Shown one piece after another: positions 53,964 through 64,000 of a stretch of 64,000 nucleotides of DNA. The DNA comes from Closterium sp. Naga37s-1 (lineage: Eukaryota; Streptophyta; Zygnematophyceae; Desmidiales; Closteriaceae). The notes under the pieces were generated by a model that ran no database searches, was not told the DNA's origin, and saw only the letters and a program-made list of their open reading frames with translations. The position numbers were made by a program, and so were the translations under genes. Where the stretch lies: assembly GCA_947471745.1 (NCBI GenBank), contig CANJKZ010000110.1, forward strand, positions 1,426,001-1,490,000, written 5' to 3'. How positions within the stretch are numbered: position 1 is the first letter of the stretch; the number at the start of each line of letters is the position of its first letter.

Positions 53964-54046
53964 CGAGTTCCGGCCATAAGCGCCATGCTCCAGATAGAAG
54001 CGCCGGCGCTCTTAATCGGGCGGCGCCTATATCTGGGGCCATACGA
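53964..54046 (+). other. Right end of DNA transposon T
   Basis: Starts with CGAGTTCCGGCCATAAGCGCC, matching the left-end stretch AAGTAACGGCCATAAGCGCC (near 29030-29050) in direct orientation, and has AAGCGCCGGCGCT. It ends GGGGCCATACGA before TA. The outermost part is the proposed inverted partner of 28957-28976. Confidence 0.5.
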
Positions 54047-54266
54047 TAGTCCCATAGAGTACTTTCCGATATTCGACCTTGCATGCGTTATCATCCTTGC
54101 TTGTATCCACCAATATCAGCCAATTCTCATTCAACTCTTCAATTACTCAGTAAATTCTTCGCCTCTTTCGCCAATAGTTATTTCGCCAACGTCTTCTGCC
54201 GCGTTTTCATCCTCGGCTTAGTCGACCCCGCTATTCTTTAGCGGATTTAGGCCAAGGGGCCTAACA
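54047..54266 (+). repeat. Gypsy G 3' LTR, second part
   Basis: Continues the LTR broken at 28956. The end GGGGCCTAACA is the inverted counterpart of the start TGTTACAGG. Both parts together give an LTR of about 335 bp. CATTT at 54267-54271 would be the right target copy of G. The left copy is outside the window. Confidence 0.6.
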
Positions 54267-56024
54267 CATTTCTCAATAACTTTGAATGCCGTGTACCGTA
54301 TGTCCAGCTGCTGAACGCAAGCTTTTGAGAGAACCCCGAAAGGGTGACAAGTTGGAGTTCGTGAGCTGCTTTTGGTTGAGAGACCTCGCCCCAGTCACGC
54401 GCACTGGACCTTGCTGTGCCTTGATTCGTCACCAACCTGTTACGTGGCTGTGGAGCCAAGGCTGATGAGTGTGAGGTTCGGTGATATGCGATGGTTGTTG
54501 TTTTTCGATTGTGGAATGCCCGAACAAATAAAATATGTGCATTCGAAACAAACCCCTAATTTTCTAATATAGGACTCGCTTTGGACAAGTTGTATACTCG
54601 AATGGGTGTTGACCAGAACATGGAGCTAATCGAATGGGTGTTGTATATTTTTAGGGTACCGCCGGAAAGGTTTACCGGCCATGATTTGAGCCAGAGTATA
54701 TTTGCCGCCTGAAGCCGGGCTGGCAGTGGATTTGCTGCAAGGTACTCAGCTTCGGCAAAGACGACGTGGAATCCTGCTGCTGTTTCGGATTTGGCATAAA
54801 GTCAATACCCAGTAAGGTGCAGCCACGTAATGTGACAACCAGGAGGTTGGTGTTTCCGAAGCTAAACTCCCCCAAAAATTGCGCAAGCATTCGGGCAGCA
54901 CGTATGAAACTGCACCTGTTTCTTCCTCCCTGGTTTGGAGTTTGAACTGACCGAACCTGACCCAAGCAGCTGCCCCGCTGCATGCGATTCGCAACAAAGT
55001 CAGACAAGGACGCTGCTGGACTTGCGTCGGCCTCCGCTGGCGGGACTGTGGCAATCCCGATACATCAGTGCACTCGCTCCCTCCCCTTGGGTTCCCATTT
55101 CTGCTTCCCGCCACGCCAAAGACAAATAGGTAGCGTGTAGTAAGCTCTCAGGCGCAAGCCGCGCTGAGCCAGCAATTGGCCACGCCAACAACGTCGCTGA
55201 ACCAGGGAAAGTTCTCGAGATAATTTAGGCCTTGCAAATGCTCCTCGTGCGGTACGAGACAATGCATCATTCGTATCATCGACAATATTTCAGACTGGCA
55301 ACTTCCCGGTCGCAACGTGGCACTGTTTATTGTCAACGCTCTGAAATTCGTTCTAGTCTTAGAAAGCGTCCTTGTTCCAGCTTAGGATTTTCCAGGCCTG
55401 CACGCTCGAGCTCGCAACTTACGCTTCGACGTCGGCCCGAGTAAGTGCACCTCGCTGACGGGACGAAGCAAGCACGACCATCTAGCCTTCCTGCTGTACC
55501 TATTAGCTTCCTCCTTGTCGTCATCCGCGCAGATTGCGTTTCCGTTATCCCTGGTACACGTCATATACTCCGATATCGTGCTGATTTGACACGTTGGTAT
55601 TTTCCGCTGTGCGCTACTCTCTGCGTTTGTTCACGGCCCCTCAAGATACCACCTAACCCTAACTAGCCATCGACTGTGCCTTGCCTTCCCTCCGACCGCG
55701 TAAACCTCGTTCCGTTAGTCTGTTTCTCGTCAACCGCCGTACGCGTGTCGTCAGCTCGGTCTGTCTCGCCCTCATTGTACACTTGCCCCTTACAATTTCC
55801 TCGCCAGCCGCCGTCACACGTCGCTGCGACATCCAGACTAGCTGGTCAAACAGGCTCTCGACCCCGTGAGTTTTATCTCACGCTTTCGCACTTACCGCTT
55901 CCCCGTAGCCAGCCGCTCACCTTGGCGTAGCATAGGAGGGAGAAGTTGAGGCGAGGCAGTGATGTCAGGGTCAGGGCACGCATGCTGATGTCAGCGTTGC
56001 AGCGACGGGGACAGGCCACGCGCC
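54267..56024. other. Host flank without a supported gene
   Basis: Single-copy-looking sequence of moderate GC outside the nest. The region from about 55640 is pyrimidine-rich and probably contains the promoter and 5' UTR of the gene at 56025. Short frames exist on both strands; one of 111 codons lies on the minus strand (54672-55007). I see no motif, splice pattern or family match good enough to call a gene. Confidence 0.5.
55866..56002 (+). other. Possible 5' UTR intron
   Basis: CCCC|GTGAGTTTT (donor at 55866) and GCGTTGCAG (acceptor ending 56002) would bound a 137-bp intron 22 bp before the ATG. Only the splice-site consensus supports it. TGA at 55986-55988 lies in frame upstream of the ATG in unspliced sequence. 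Confidence 0.3.
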
Positions 56025-59000
56025 ATGGAAATGGCCCTTCCGGTAGCGTCTGGAGCCAATCAGCAGCCGCTCCTGCCGCCGCAGGCGCTTCAGAATCAGC
56101 ACCAGCGTCAGCCAATCAGGAAGAAGGTGTCAAGAGACCGAGGCGCGAGGTTGATTGAGGAGAGAGCGGTGGGAGCCGGGAGAGAGAGTACGGCGGTGCT
56201 TAGGCAGTCGTCGGAGCAGCGGGGTCAGGAGCTAGGGGGTTGTGAGGGTGCGAGGCAGCGCGAGGAGCGTTCTGGGGAGATGGTGCCGGCTGTAGCAGGG
56301 GATGTGATGTTAGAGGGGGTGAGTGTAGCGGAGAGAGGTTGTGGCGACGGTGGGGAAGCGAGGAGCGTGGAAATAAAGGAGGAGGAGCAGGAGTGGGTGG
56401 TGGGGGCAGGGGAGGAGGAGAAGGAAGGGGAGGAGCGGGAGGAGGCGGGAGATAACAGTAGGCAGAAGCAGGTGCAGGAAGAAAGGGAAGAGGAGGGGAG
56501 AGTGAAGCAGGAGCAGGGGCTGTCGAGCACAGGTGGTCAGAAGCAGCAGGGGGGGATTGCTGAGGCGAGCAGACATGTGCAGGATGGCACGGACGTGGTT
56601 GCGTTGGAGGGCGAATGGGGTGAGGGAGACGACGGCGAGCAGGTTGTGTACAGGCTGTGCAGGGTGGACCCGGTTGACCCCGTTGACTCCGTTGACTTTC
56701 TTGACGCCATGCCCATATCGGAGCGCGAGCTGGAGGAGCTCCAAACGTGGATGCTCCGCCATGCGCCCGACGCGCTCGCCCTGCTCTTGCCGCCTGGGGC
56801 GCTGGGGGCTCGGGGGGAGGCAGACATGGCGGGGCGGCCATCGGGGGAAGGATTAGGTTTGGGGGAGGACGGCGGTGCGGACGAGCCCCCCCTGCCGTCG
56901 CCGCCTCTTCAATGGTGGAACGGGGAGGTGGGAGTGGTAGGAACTGGGCAGCCACGTGGCAGGTCGCTATTGGCTAGAGGGCAGGCACGAGCGGAAGGGC
57001 GGATAGGGAGAGACGTGAAGGCGGAATTAGGGTTGGGGCTGGATGACGTGAAGAGTGGGCGGGACGGCCGCTCGGGTCAATCAAACCTTCGTGGGGCCAT
57101 TAACGGCATGCTTGCTCCGGTAGCCAATGAGACGAGGACAGGTGTCCACGCGCGTCAGGAGTTTCTGGATTTTCTCCTGACGGAGATTTCGCACCACGAG
57201 CTCGCTGTGGGCCAAAGTAGCGTAACCCCCGGCCCCCACCCGCACCCCCATCCCCGTGCTGAACTCTCCGCCCCTGACTCTCTCCCAACTCCGCCCCCCC
57301 CATCCCACCATCCAGCCCACGATCAGCACCATCCCCCCTTCCTCTCCGCCCCGCGCTCTCTCCCCGCTCATGGGCGGGTGGGGCGGCCAAGGGGAGCTCT
57401 GGGCGGGGTGCGGGGGCGGAGGGGGAGAGGGAGGGGCGTGGGAATGGCTCGGCGCGCTGCTAATGGCGGCGTTGGTGGTTCAGGGCGCGCGGAGAATGGG
57501 GGGGACGCGCACACTGCCGATGGCGCAGCAGTGAGGGGCGGGGAGGAGGAGGAAGGGGCGGACGGCGGCGCACAGGGGGCGGGGGAGGAGGGGGAGGGAG
57601 CGAGTGCAGGGGGAAGGGCGAGGGTGGGGCGCCGCAGCAGGTGGCGGTTGGGGGGCCGGGGGAGGGACGAGGAGGTTGTGCGGAGAGGATGGGGGGCTGC
57701 GCATCCTCTGTCAGGGGGAGAGGGAGGGGCGCAAGGAGGGCCAGCAGAGGGAGCAGAGGAAGGAGAAAAGGGATTGGAGCGAGATGGAGAAGCAGGGCTA
57801 GGTGCGCATGGGCTAGGGTTAGGGTTAGGGTTAGATGGAGCAGCGTGGGAGTGGTTAGGCCTTGGTGGATGGCCCACTCGGCCTCGCAGCAGGCGGGTTC
57901 AACCAGGTCAAACAGGTCAAGCAGGTCAAACAGGTCAAGCTGGCCAAACGGGTCAACGGAGTCAACGCAGTCAACGACCACCTGCTGCCACAGCCGCTGC
58001 TCCGCCTGCTGAGGCGGGCGGGGCAGGTATGGGGCAGGGAGCAGCAGGGGGGACTGGCGCCAGTGGGCGTGCCCCAGCAAGTGCAGCCCCTGGCGCTGCC
58101 CCACACCCGCCCAGCCCCCGCCATCTCCGCTCCTCCCCCATTGCTTCCGCCCCCGCTTCCCCGGTTGCACGGGCTAGAGGGGCGCAGAGTGGGGCGCAGC
58201 CGGTGGAGGAGGGCAGGGGGAGGAGAGTGAGCGCGAGGCGGGGCGGTGGGCGGCTGGCAGCAGCACTGCAGGCGAAGGTAGAGCCGGGGGAGGCGACTTC
58301 TGAGACTGCCGCTGTAACTGCAGCAGGGGGATCAGCGGTTGGAGGTGTTTCTGCTGCGCCTGCTGCGGAGGCATCCGTAGGAAGGGTTGTGTGGAGTGGG
58401 AGTGAGGCGCAGCAGGTGGCACAGCAGCAGGGCGGAGAGGCTACGGAGGGGGGGAGAGGGGGAGGAAAGAGGCGGAGATTGCAGTCTGGGTGGCGGGCAA
58501 TGGGGGAAGGGAGAGTGAAGCGGGAGGGGGAGGGGCGAGGGGAGGGTGAAGAGGCAGATGGAACTGGAGGGATGTTGGGAGAGGGAGTGCGGGAGGGGGG
58601 TGAGTATACAGCAGCAGATGGAGCAGAGGAGGGTGGAGACGAGGCGGCATCAGAGCGAATGAGTGATGACGCGGACGAAACTTCAGAGGCTGAATATGCT
58701 GAAGTTGCTGCAGTGGGTGCAGACTCAGGCGGTGGTGCCGGTACTGCCAGCGCTGGTGCTGATACGCGCGCGTCTGTGGACGGGGCTGGAGCAGCGTTGT
58801 GGAATGAGGTGGGGGGCAGGGGCGCACGTGGGAAGGGAGTGAGGGCGGGACGAGGCAGAGGCAGAGGCAGAGGGCGTGGCAGGTGGAAGGTGGAGGGGCG
58901 GCTGGGGAGGGACGTGCTGGGTAGAAGAGCGAGGAGTAGGGACGGAGGGGCGGGGAGAGAAGCGAGGTGGAAGAGCCGTGTGGGCGGGGAGGCAGAAGCA

Positions 59001-62000
59001 GGAGATGAGGAGGAAGCTGGCTGGGCGAGTGACCTGAGGGAAGGGGAGGGAGCAGAGGAGGAGAGAGTGGGGGAGGAGAGAGTGGGGGAGGAGAGAGGGC
59101 AGTCAGAAGGTGCGAGGGAGGTGCAAGAGATCAGTGCCGGGCGAAATGGGATGGAAGGGGAAAGTCGGGGCAGGGGTGAGGCAGGCGAAGGGGCAAGTGA
59201 GGAGGAGCAAGGGAAACGGGGAAAAAAGGAGGGCGTGAGCGGGGCCGTGGCCCCTTCGGTGTCAAGGCAGCTGAGGCTGCAGCGACGGCAGATGATTCAG
59301 AAGCAGTGGGAGGAGCGGCAGCGCATGCAGCAGCAGGTTCGGCAGGCTGAGGCTCAGCGAAAACAGGTTCGGCAAACACAAGGTGAAGAATCGCAGGCTC
59401 GGGAGGGGCGGCAGGAGGCAGAGGAGGAACGTATGCAGCCCCAGGGTGGGGCTGTGGCGGAGAGGTCAGCGGGTGGAGAGGAGGGCGAGACGAAGGGGGG
59501 AAGAGACGGGGGAGAGGAGGGAGAAGCGGGACAAGGTGGAGGAACAAGAGAAGCAGGAGAAGGGGGTGAAGGGGGAGAAGGTGCTGAGGTGCAGGATCTG
59601 AGAGCGAGCAGCGGAGGGGAAGACGTGGAGATGGAGGTGCGTGAAGGGGGGGTGGGGGCCGGCATGGCGGCAAAAGGGGGCAGCGCAGGAAGTTTGGAAA
59701 GAGTAGGGGGAGAAGATGAGCAACAAGGAGACGGGGAGGCGTGTTTGGAGGATGCGGGTGAGGGTAAAAGACCGATGGCTGGTGGCGCAGCAGCAGGAGG
59801 GGCGAGGCAGAGGCATGTGGGGGCGGGGGAGCAGCAAGAGCAGGAGCAGAGGAGCAAGGGTGAGAAGGGGTGGCAGGTGGAGTGTGTGGGTGACGAGAGG
59901 CACTTGGCGGATGGGCATGCTCTTAGACAAAAGGACGAGGCAGAGGTCATGGAAATGCGGACAACTAGAGAAGGTGATGCGGAATCTTCTAAGGTGGTAG
60001 ATGAAACGGTAGATGAAACGCATGTACAGTTACAGGCACTGACACAGACCGAGGAGCTGACGGATGGTAGGAACCAGACACGTGTAGGTGGGGCGGGTGG
60101 GACAGGGGCACGGATTGAGTCTCAAGCAAGTGAGGTTGCACATGTACAGGTGGCACACGCTGACGTGGCACAGGCTGAGTTGGCTAAAGCGGGTGCAGAT
60201 AGGGTTAGGCACGAAGAGGGCAAGGCGGGTCCCTGTGTTGAGCTTCTGCCGAGGAATGGAGTGCAAAGGGAGGGCGCGCAGAAGGAAGGAGCGGAGAGGA
60301 AGGGAGTGGGAAGGGATGAAACGATGAGGCATCACAAGGGGCGGAAGACAGGCGAGCATCAGCAAGCAGGGGGGCAAAGGCGGAGAGTGAAGGCAGGGTG
60401 GGGACGGCAGGGAGGACAGCAGGAGCAGCAGGCGAGTGGGCAGGCGCAGGAGCAAGGCTGGGAGGAAGGGCAGGCAGGGATGCAGGGGCTAGAGAGAAGA
60501 GGGGAGGAAGGTGTTGAGACGGGTGGTGTTGGCACTGGAAGAGAGGCGAGCGGCATGCAGAGAGGGCAGGCGGGCAGCAGTCCGCGGCACATGTTGACAG
60601 ATGCCCATGCTGCTGAAGCCATTCCCGCTCACACTGCTACGCACCCCGCTGCTCACACTCGTGCAGTGTCCCCTCCACGTGAACTGCCACCGACCATGCA
60701 CCTGCCTGCAGCGCTGCTGATTGCTGAAACGAGTCCAGGCTTGGTGGTTGATGCTGCTTGGAGTGGGGCTGCGCTAGGGAAGGCACAAGGAGGGCAGCAA
60801 GATGTGGAGGAGGCGGAGGGGGCGCAGACGCAGAGGCATGAAGGCATGGCGGTACAGAGGCAGCAAGAGCATGTGAAGCAGGAAGAGGATGAACGGAAGG
60901 AAGAGGACCGAGTCGAGGGGGCGAGGGAGGTGGTGAAAGGGAAAGAGCGAGAGGAGGGGCCAATGGAGGTGGTGGCAGACAGGCAGCATGACAGACAGGG
61001 GCAGGAGGAGCAGCAGCAACAGCAGCAGCAGCAGCAGCAGCGAGTGCTGAAGGAGAAGCAGAGGCAGCAGCGGCTGCAGCAGAAGCGGCAGCAGATGCAG
61101 CAGAAGCAGCTGGAGCAGCGGCGGAGGCAGCAGCAGCAGCTGGAGGAGGAGATGGAGCGGCAGGCGCAGCAAGAGCTGCAGAGGCAGCAGCAGTTTGGAC
61201 TGGCAGGCGCGTGGCAGCAACAGGTGCTGCTACAGCAGCAGCAGAGGGCGCTGGAGCAACAGCAGCCGCAGCTGCCACAGCAGCAAGCACAGCAATTGCA
61301 GCAGCCACAGCAGCCGCAACAACAGCCACAGCCGTCGCAACAACAGCAACAAGAACAACAACAGCAACCGCAGCAGCCGCAGCAGCAACAACAGCAACTA
61401 CAGCATCAGCAGCAGCAGCCGCTTCAACAGCAGCAATCGCTGCAGCAGCAGGCAGAGGAGGCGGGAGCAGCGGCTCAGGTGCAGAGCATGCTGAGCGAGG
61501 CGGTGCTGCAGCAGGTGTGGCAGCAGGTGCTGCAATCCCGAGGGGCCGCTGTAGCAGCTGCGACCCTGCTGGAGCGACCACAGCTGCTGGTTCAGCTGCT
61601 GGCCCGGCAGCAGGAGGAACGACTGGCAGCAGCAGGGGGAGCAGAGGCGGGGGGAGCAGGAGGGGGAGGAGGCGGGGTAGTAGGTGCAGCAGGAGTAGCA
61701 GGGGGAGGTGCCGTGGGGACACATGGATTCTCACTTGGCTGGGACCAGCGACAGCAGCAACAGCAGCAGCAGCAGCAGTTGGAAGGAGTGACAGGCAGTG
61801 GTGGCTGTGCAGGGTGGGGCATGGGAATGGCACCAGGTGGGGGCGTGCCAACGGGTGTGGGAGTGCAAGGGAGCAGCCCTGTCACGAGCCCTCTCCGTGC
61901 ACCTGCTGCTTTCCCCTTTACAACCCCTGCTGCTGCTGCCTTCCCGTCTGCCCCTGCTTCCTCACGCTCCCCTCTTTCTTCTCCGCCCCCTGCTCCTGTT

Positions 62001-63344
62001 TCCACTCCTGCACCTGCTCTTGCTCCTGCTGTCCCTGCTGCCCCTGCTACTGCTGCCCTTACTACTGCCAATGCTACTGCTACTGCTGCGCGCGCCAGTC
62101 CCAACCATGTCATCAGCGCCAGCCCACTCTCCAGCCCTCTCCACGGCTTGCCCGATCCTCTGCCTCCTGCCGTTGCCGTTTCTGCTCCCACTGCCAATAT
62201 GGCTCCTGCTGCTGCTGCTGCTGCTGCTGGCAGTGGTGGCAGCAAAGGGAAGGGGAAGCGAGGGGGAGGTGCGGGTGGAAGCAGTGGGAAGGGAGGGAAG
62301 GGGAAAGGGCGAGAGGCAGGGGCAGGGGCACACGGGAAGAAAGCAACACCGATTGCAGCTGGCGCTACAGATGGTGACCCAGTTCCTGCTGCTGGGAAAG
62401 CTGCTGCTACAACTGTGCCTGACCGCAGCGCTACAGTTGCTATGGCTGCTACAGCCGGACAAGCAAATGCTCTGTCTGGTGAAGCAGGAGGCACAGCCGA
62501 CAAGGGGAGCGGACTAGCGAGTGGTGCTGGTGGTGGGGGTAGGAGAGGCGAGGAGAGAATGGAGGAGGTTAGCAGAGAAGCCCACGGGGCAGCAGGAGCA
62601 GTAGGAGTGAGTGAGAAAGGAGGGAGTGAGAATGTGCTGGAGAAAGGATTGAGTGAGAGGAGCCGCAGAAAGAGGGTGCTTAACTCGAGGTACTATGAGG
62701 GGGGGTTCCAATACGAGGGTGACTATACTGAAGGGGAGGAGGGGCAGCCGTCAGAACCAGACATGGACTGGCATCCCACTGGTGCTGACGTGGCAGCAGC
62801 TGGAAGGGGAGGAGGAGCGGGAGGAGGAGGGATGGGCATGGGAGGTCAGAGTGGGGACTATGCTGCCACATTAGGGTTTAGTGTAGATGCTGACGTGGCA
62901 GGCATGGCAAGAGCCGTGATGGGCTGGGGAAGGCAGCAGGTGGGTGAGGGCGCTTCCTCTCTGCCCGATGCTGCCAACATGCTTGGGCCTGCTGCTGCTG
63001 CTGCTGGTGTGGCTGCTGCTGCTGCAGGTGGTGGTGGTTGGGGGGCAGAAGGAGAAGTGAGAAGAGCGGTTGGGGGAAAGGGAGCAGGCAGGGGGAGGGG
63101 AGGGGGGAGGGGCGTGGGGAAAGGGGACGGTGCTGCTGCTGTGGGGGGAAGAGCAAAGCGGGGCAGGGTGGGCGAGAGCGGCTTGGAGGCTGCTGGGGAC
63201 AGTGCAGGGGAAGAGGCGGGGGAGGGGGGTGAGGAGGGGGAAGGTGGGGATGGTTGGGCAGGGGGGGTGGAGGAGGTTGGTGGTATAGGAGTGGTGTCAT
63301 GGCAGGTTGTTGCTGCTCCTGCGAAGGAGAGACCTCCAGCAAAA
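56025..63344 (+). CDS. Unknown large low-complexity protein, first coding exon (2440 codons)
   Basis: I do not recognise this gene. The ATG at 56025 is the first in frame after TGA at 55986. The frame is open for 7.3 kb, far beyond chance even in GC-rich DNA. Approximate residues: acidic, Glu-rich part 70-190; VDPVDPVDSVDFLDAM at 215-230; LDFLLTEISHHELA near 385; GQTGQAGQ repeats near 630; GRGRGRGRGRW (AT-hook-like or RGG-like) near 945; a coiled-coil stretch (QRRQMIQKQWEERQRMQQQV) near 1085; a Gln-rich coiled-coil/polyQ section 1660-1830 followed by AVLQQVWQQVLQ; Pro/Ala-rich 1950-2080; and a less repetitive SRRKRVLNSRYYEGGFQYEG near 2210. Basic RG tracts and polyQ would suit a nuclear regulator, but that is a guess. 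Confidence 0.75.
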
Positions 63345-63544
63345 GTGAGTGACAGTGCAATAATTGCATCGTATGGTTATGGTGCAGTGTTGAATCTCGC
63401 TTGGTTCGTGCAGCGGGCCCTGCGGCAGTTGCAGTCAGTGATTTCCGTTTTGGGCTGAGAATGCAGGAAAGAATGCTTCAACCTTGCGAAGGACGCGTTT
63501 GGCTGAACACCTGTCTGCTCTGCTTCCCTCTCCCCCCTTGGCAG
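63345..63544 (+). other. Intron 1 of the large gene (200 bp)
   Basis: Donor AAA|GTGAGTG and acceptor CCCCCTTGGCAG|AAG with a pyrimidine tract. Without splicing the frame stops at 63456. With splicing in phase 0 the downstream frame is open to the window edge, which strongly supports the intron. Confidence 0.85.
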
Positions 63545-64000
63545 AAGAAGAAATCCTCACTGTCATCTTCAGCAGCAGCACCACCACCACCACCGGTACC
63601 AGCAGCAGCCGGCATGACATCCCCCCAGAGGCAGCTGTTGGCTCAGCAGCAGCAGCAGCAGCAGCAGGTGCAGCAGCGGGGGGCTGGTGTGGCGGGAGGC
63701 GGGGGCAGAGGGAAGGGTGGCGGCAGAAAGGGCGAGGCGAGGTGGTCGCGGACGCCTGGGGGTGGAGGAGGAGAAGGGGCGCTGGGAGAGGAAGGGGCGG
63801 TTGTAGCAGCATCACTGGGGGGGGCAGGACCAGCAGCTGCGGCAGCAGCGGCAGCAGGAGCTGCAGCAGCAGGATTGGCAGGATCAGCAGCGGCAGCAGG
63901 AGCAGCAGCAGCAGGATTGGCAGGATCAGCAGCGGCAGCAGCAGCATCAGGATTGGCAGGATCAGCAGCGGCAGCAGCAGCAGGAGCATCACCCCCAGGC
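63545..64000 (+). CDS. Unknown large protein, second exon, runs off the window
   Basis: Continues KKKSSLSSSAAAPPPPPVP, then MTSPQRQLLA with an 8-Gln run, a Gly/Arg-rich stretch (AGGGGRGKGGGRKGEARW), and a tandem repeat based on GLAGSAAAAGAAAA encoded by 39-bp-like units. No stop occurs before 64000. Composition matches the first exon. Confidence 0.75.

Larger units (their letters stand above)
28957..54046 (+). mobile_element. Pogo/CENP-B-like DNA transposon T, interrupted by copia D
   Basis: Without D the element is about 3.4 kb. It holds a DDE_1-type transposase gene with introns and a TRIM in its 3' untranslated part. Proposed ends are CCGTAATACCCCGGATAG at the left and, inverted, TCGTATGGCCCCAGATATAG at the right, each next to a TA (28955-28956, 54047-54048). 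This fits the TA duplication of the Tc1/mariner/pogo superfamily. Both ends carry several GCGCTTATAA-like motifs. The transposase is clear; the exact ends are my inference from imperfect repeats and the continuity of the G LTR around them. Confidence 0.7.

Noticed and set aside
54672-55007. Possible minus-strand gene (111 codons)
   Set aside because: The frame is short and I found no supporting motif, splice pattern or neighbour. A faint likeness to a GID-containing motif was too weak to report.
57820-57840. Telomere-like GGGTTA units
   Set aside because: Only about three units, inside coding sequence (Gly-Leu repeat), so no evidence of a telomere scar.
61211-62377. Ala/Thr-rich frame inside the large host gene
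   Set aside because: It is the CAG-repeat section read out of frame. The main frame is longer and continues across a good intron.

Overview
This is nuclear eukaryotic DNA, almost certainly from the green lineage. The primer-binding sites match the 3' end of plant initiator tRNA-Met, there are two Ty1/copia families and a Ty3/gypsy chromovirus, introns are GT-AG, and most premature stops look like CAG-to-TAG changes at CHG sites. A streptophyte alga or an early land plant would fit the GC-rich coding and the long low-complexity host protein. The species cannot be fixed from this window.

About 54 of the 64 kb is one nest of transposable elements. The outermost element is a Ty3/gypsy chromovirus, here called G. 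Its gag, protease, RT and start of integrase lie at 6783-9210. Its integrase C-terminus and chromodomain lie at 28074-28839. Its 3' LTR is split into 28840-28956 and 54047-54266. G contains: (i) copia A on the minus strand (1-6782, cut by the window edge); (ii) copia F1 on the plus strand (9211-21064), which itself holds F3 on the minus strand (11171-17387); (iii) copia B on the minus strand (21065-28073), with one intact 1967-residue polyprotein; (iv) a pogo/CENP-B-like DNA transposon T, which splits the G LTR (28957-54046). T holds a complete 345-bp TRIM (31779-32123) and copia D on the plus strand (32296-53958). D in turn holds F2 (plus, 35157-41638, apparently intact) and C (minus, 41657-49534). 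The nesting is supported by LTR pairs, 5-bp target-site duplications and reading frames that continue across the insertions.

A, B, C and D form one copia family: LTRs of 129-137 bp, a Gly-rich Gag with an unusual C-X13-C-X3-H-X4-C motif, and a leader holding a GC-rich minisatellite that differs in every copy. Their leaders share GGGCCCACC, which complements the anticodon arm of plant initiator tRNA-Met. F1, F2 and F3 form a second copia family with LTRs of about 800-820 bp and a classical CCHC knuckle. C is a chimera: a TRIM internal domain and a TRIM LTR sit between its 5' LTR and its own leader.

The nest ends at 54266. The flank at 54267-56024 has no gene I can support. A host gene starts at 56025 on the plus strand and leaves the window. 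It has a 2440-codon first coding exon, a 200-bp phase-0 intron (63345-63544) and a second exon. The product is rich in Glu, Gly, Ala and Gln, with a long polyQ/coiled-coil section and no domain I recognise.
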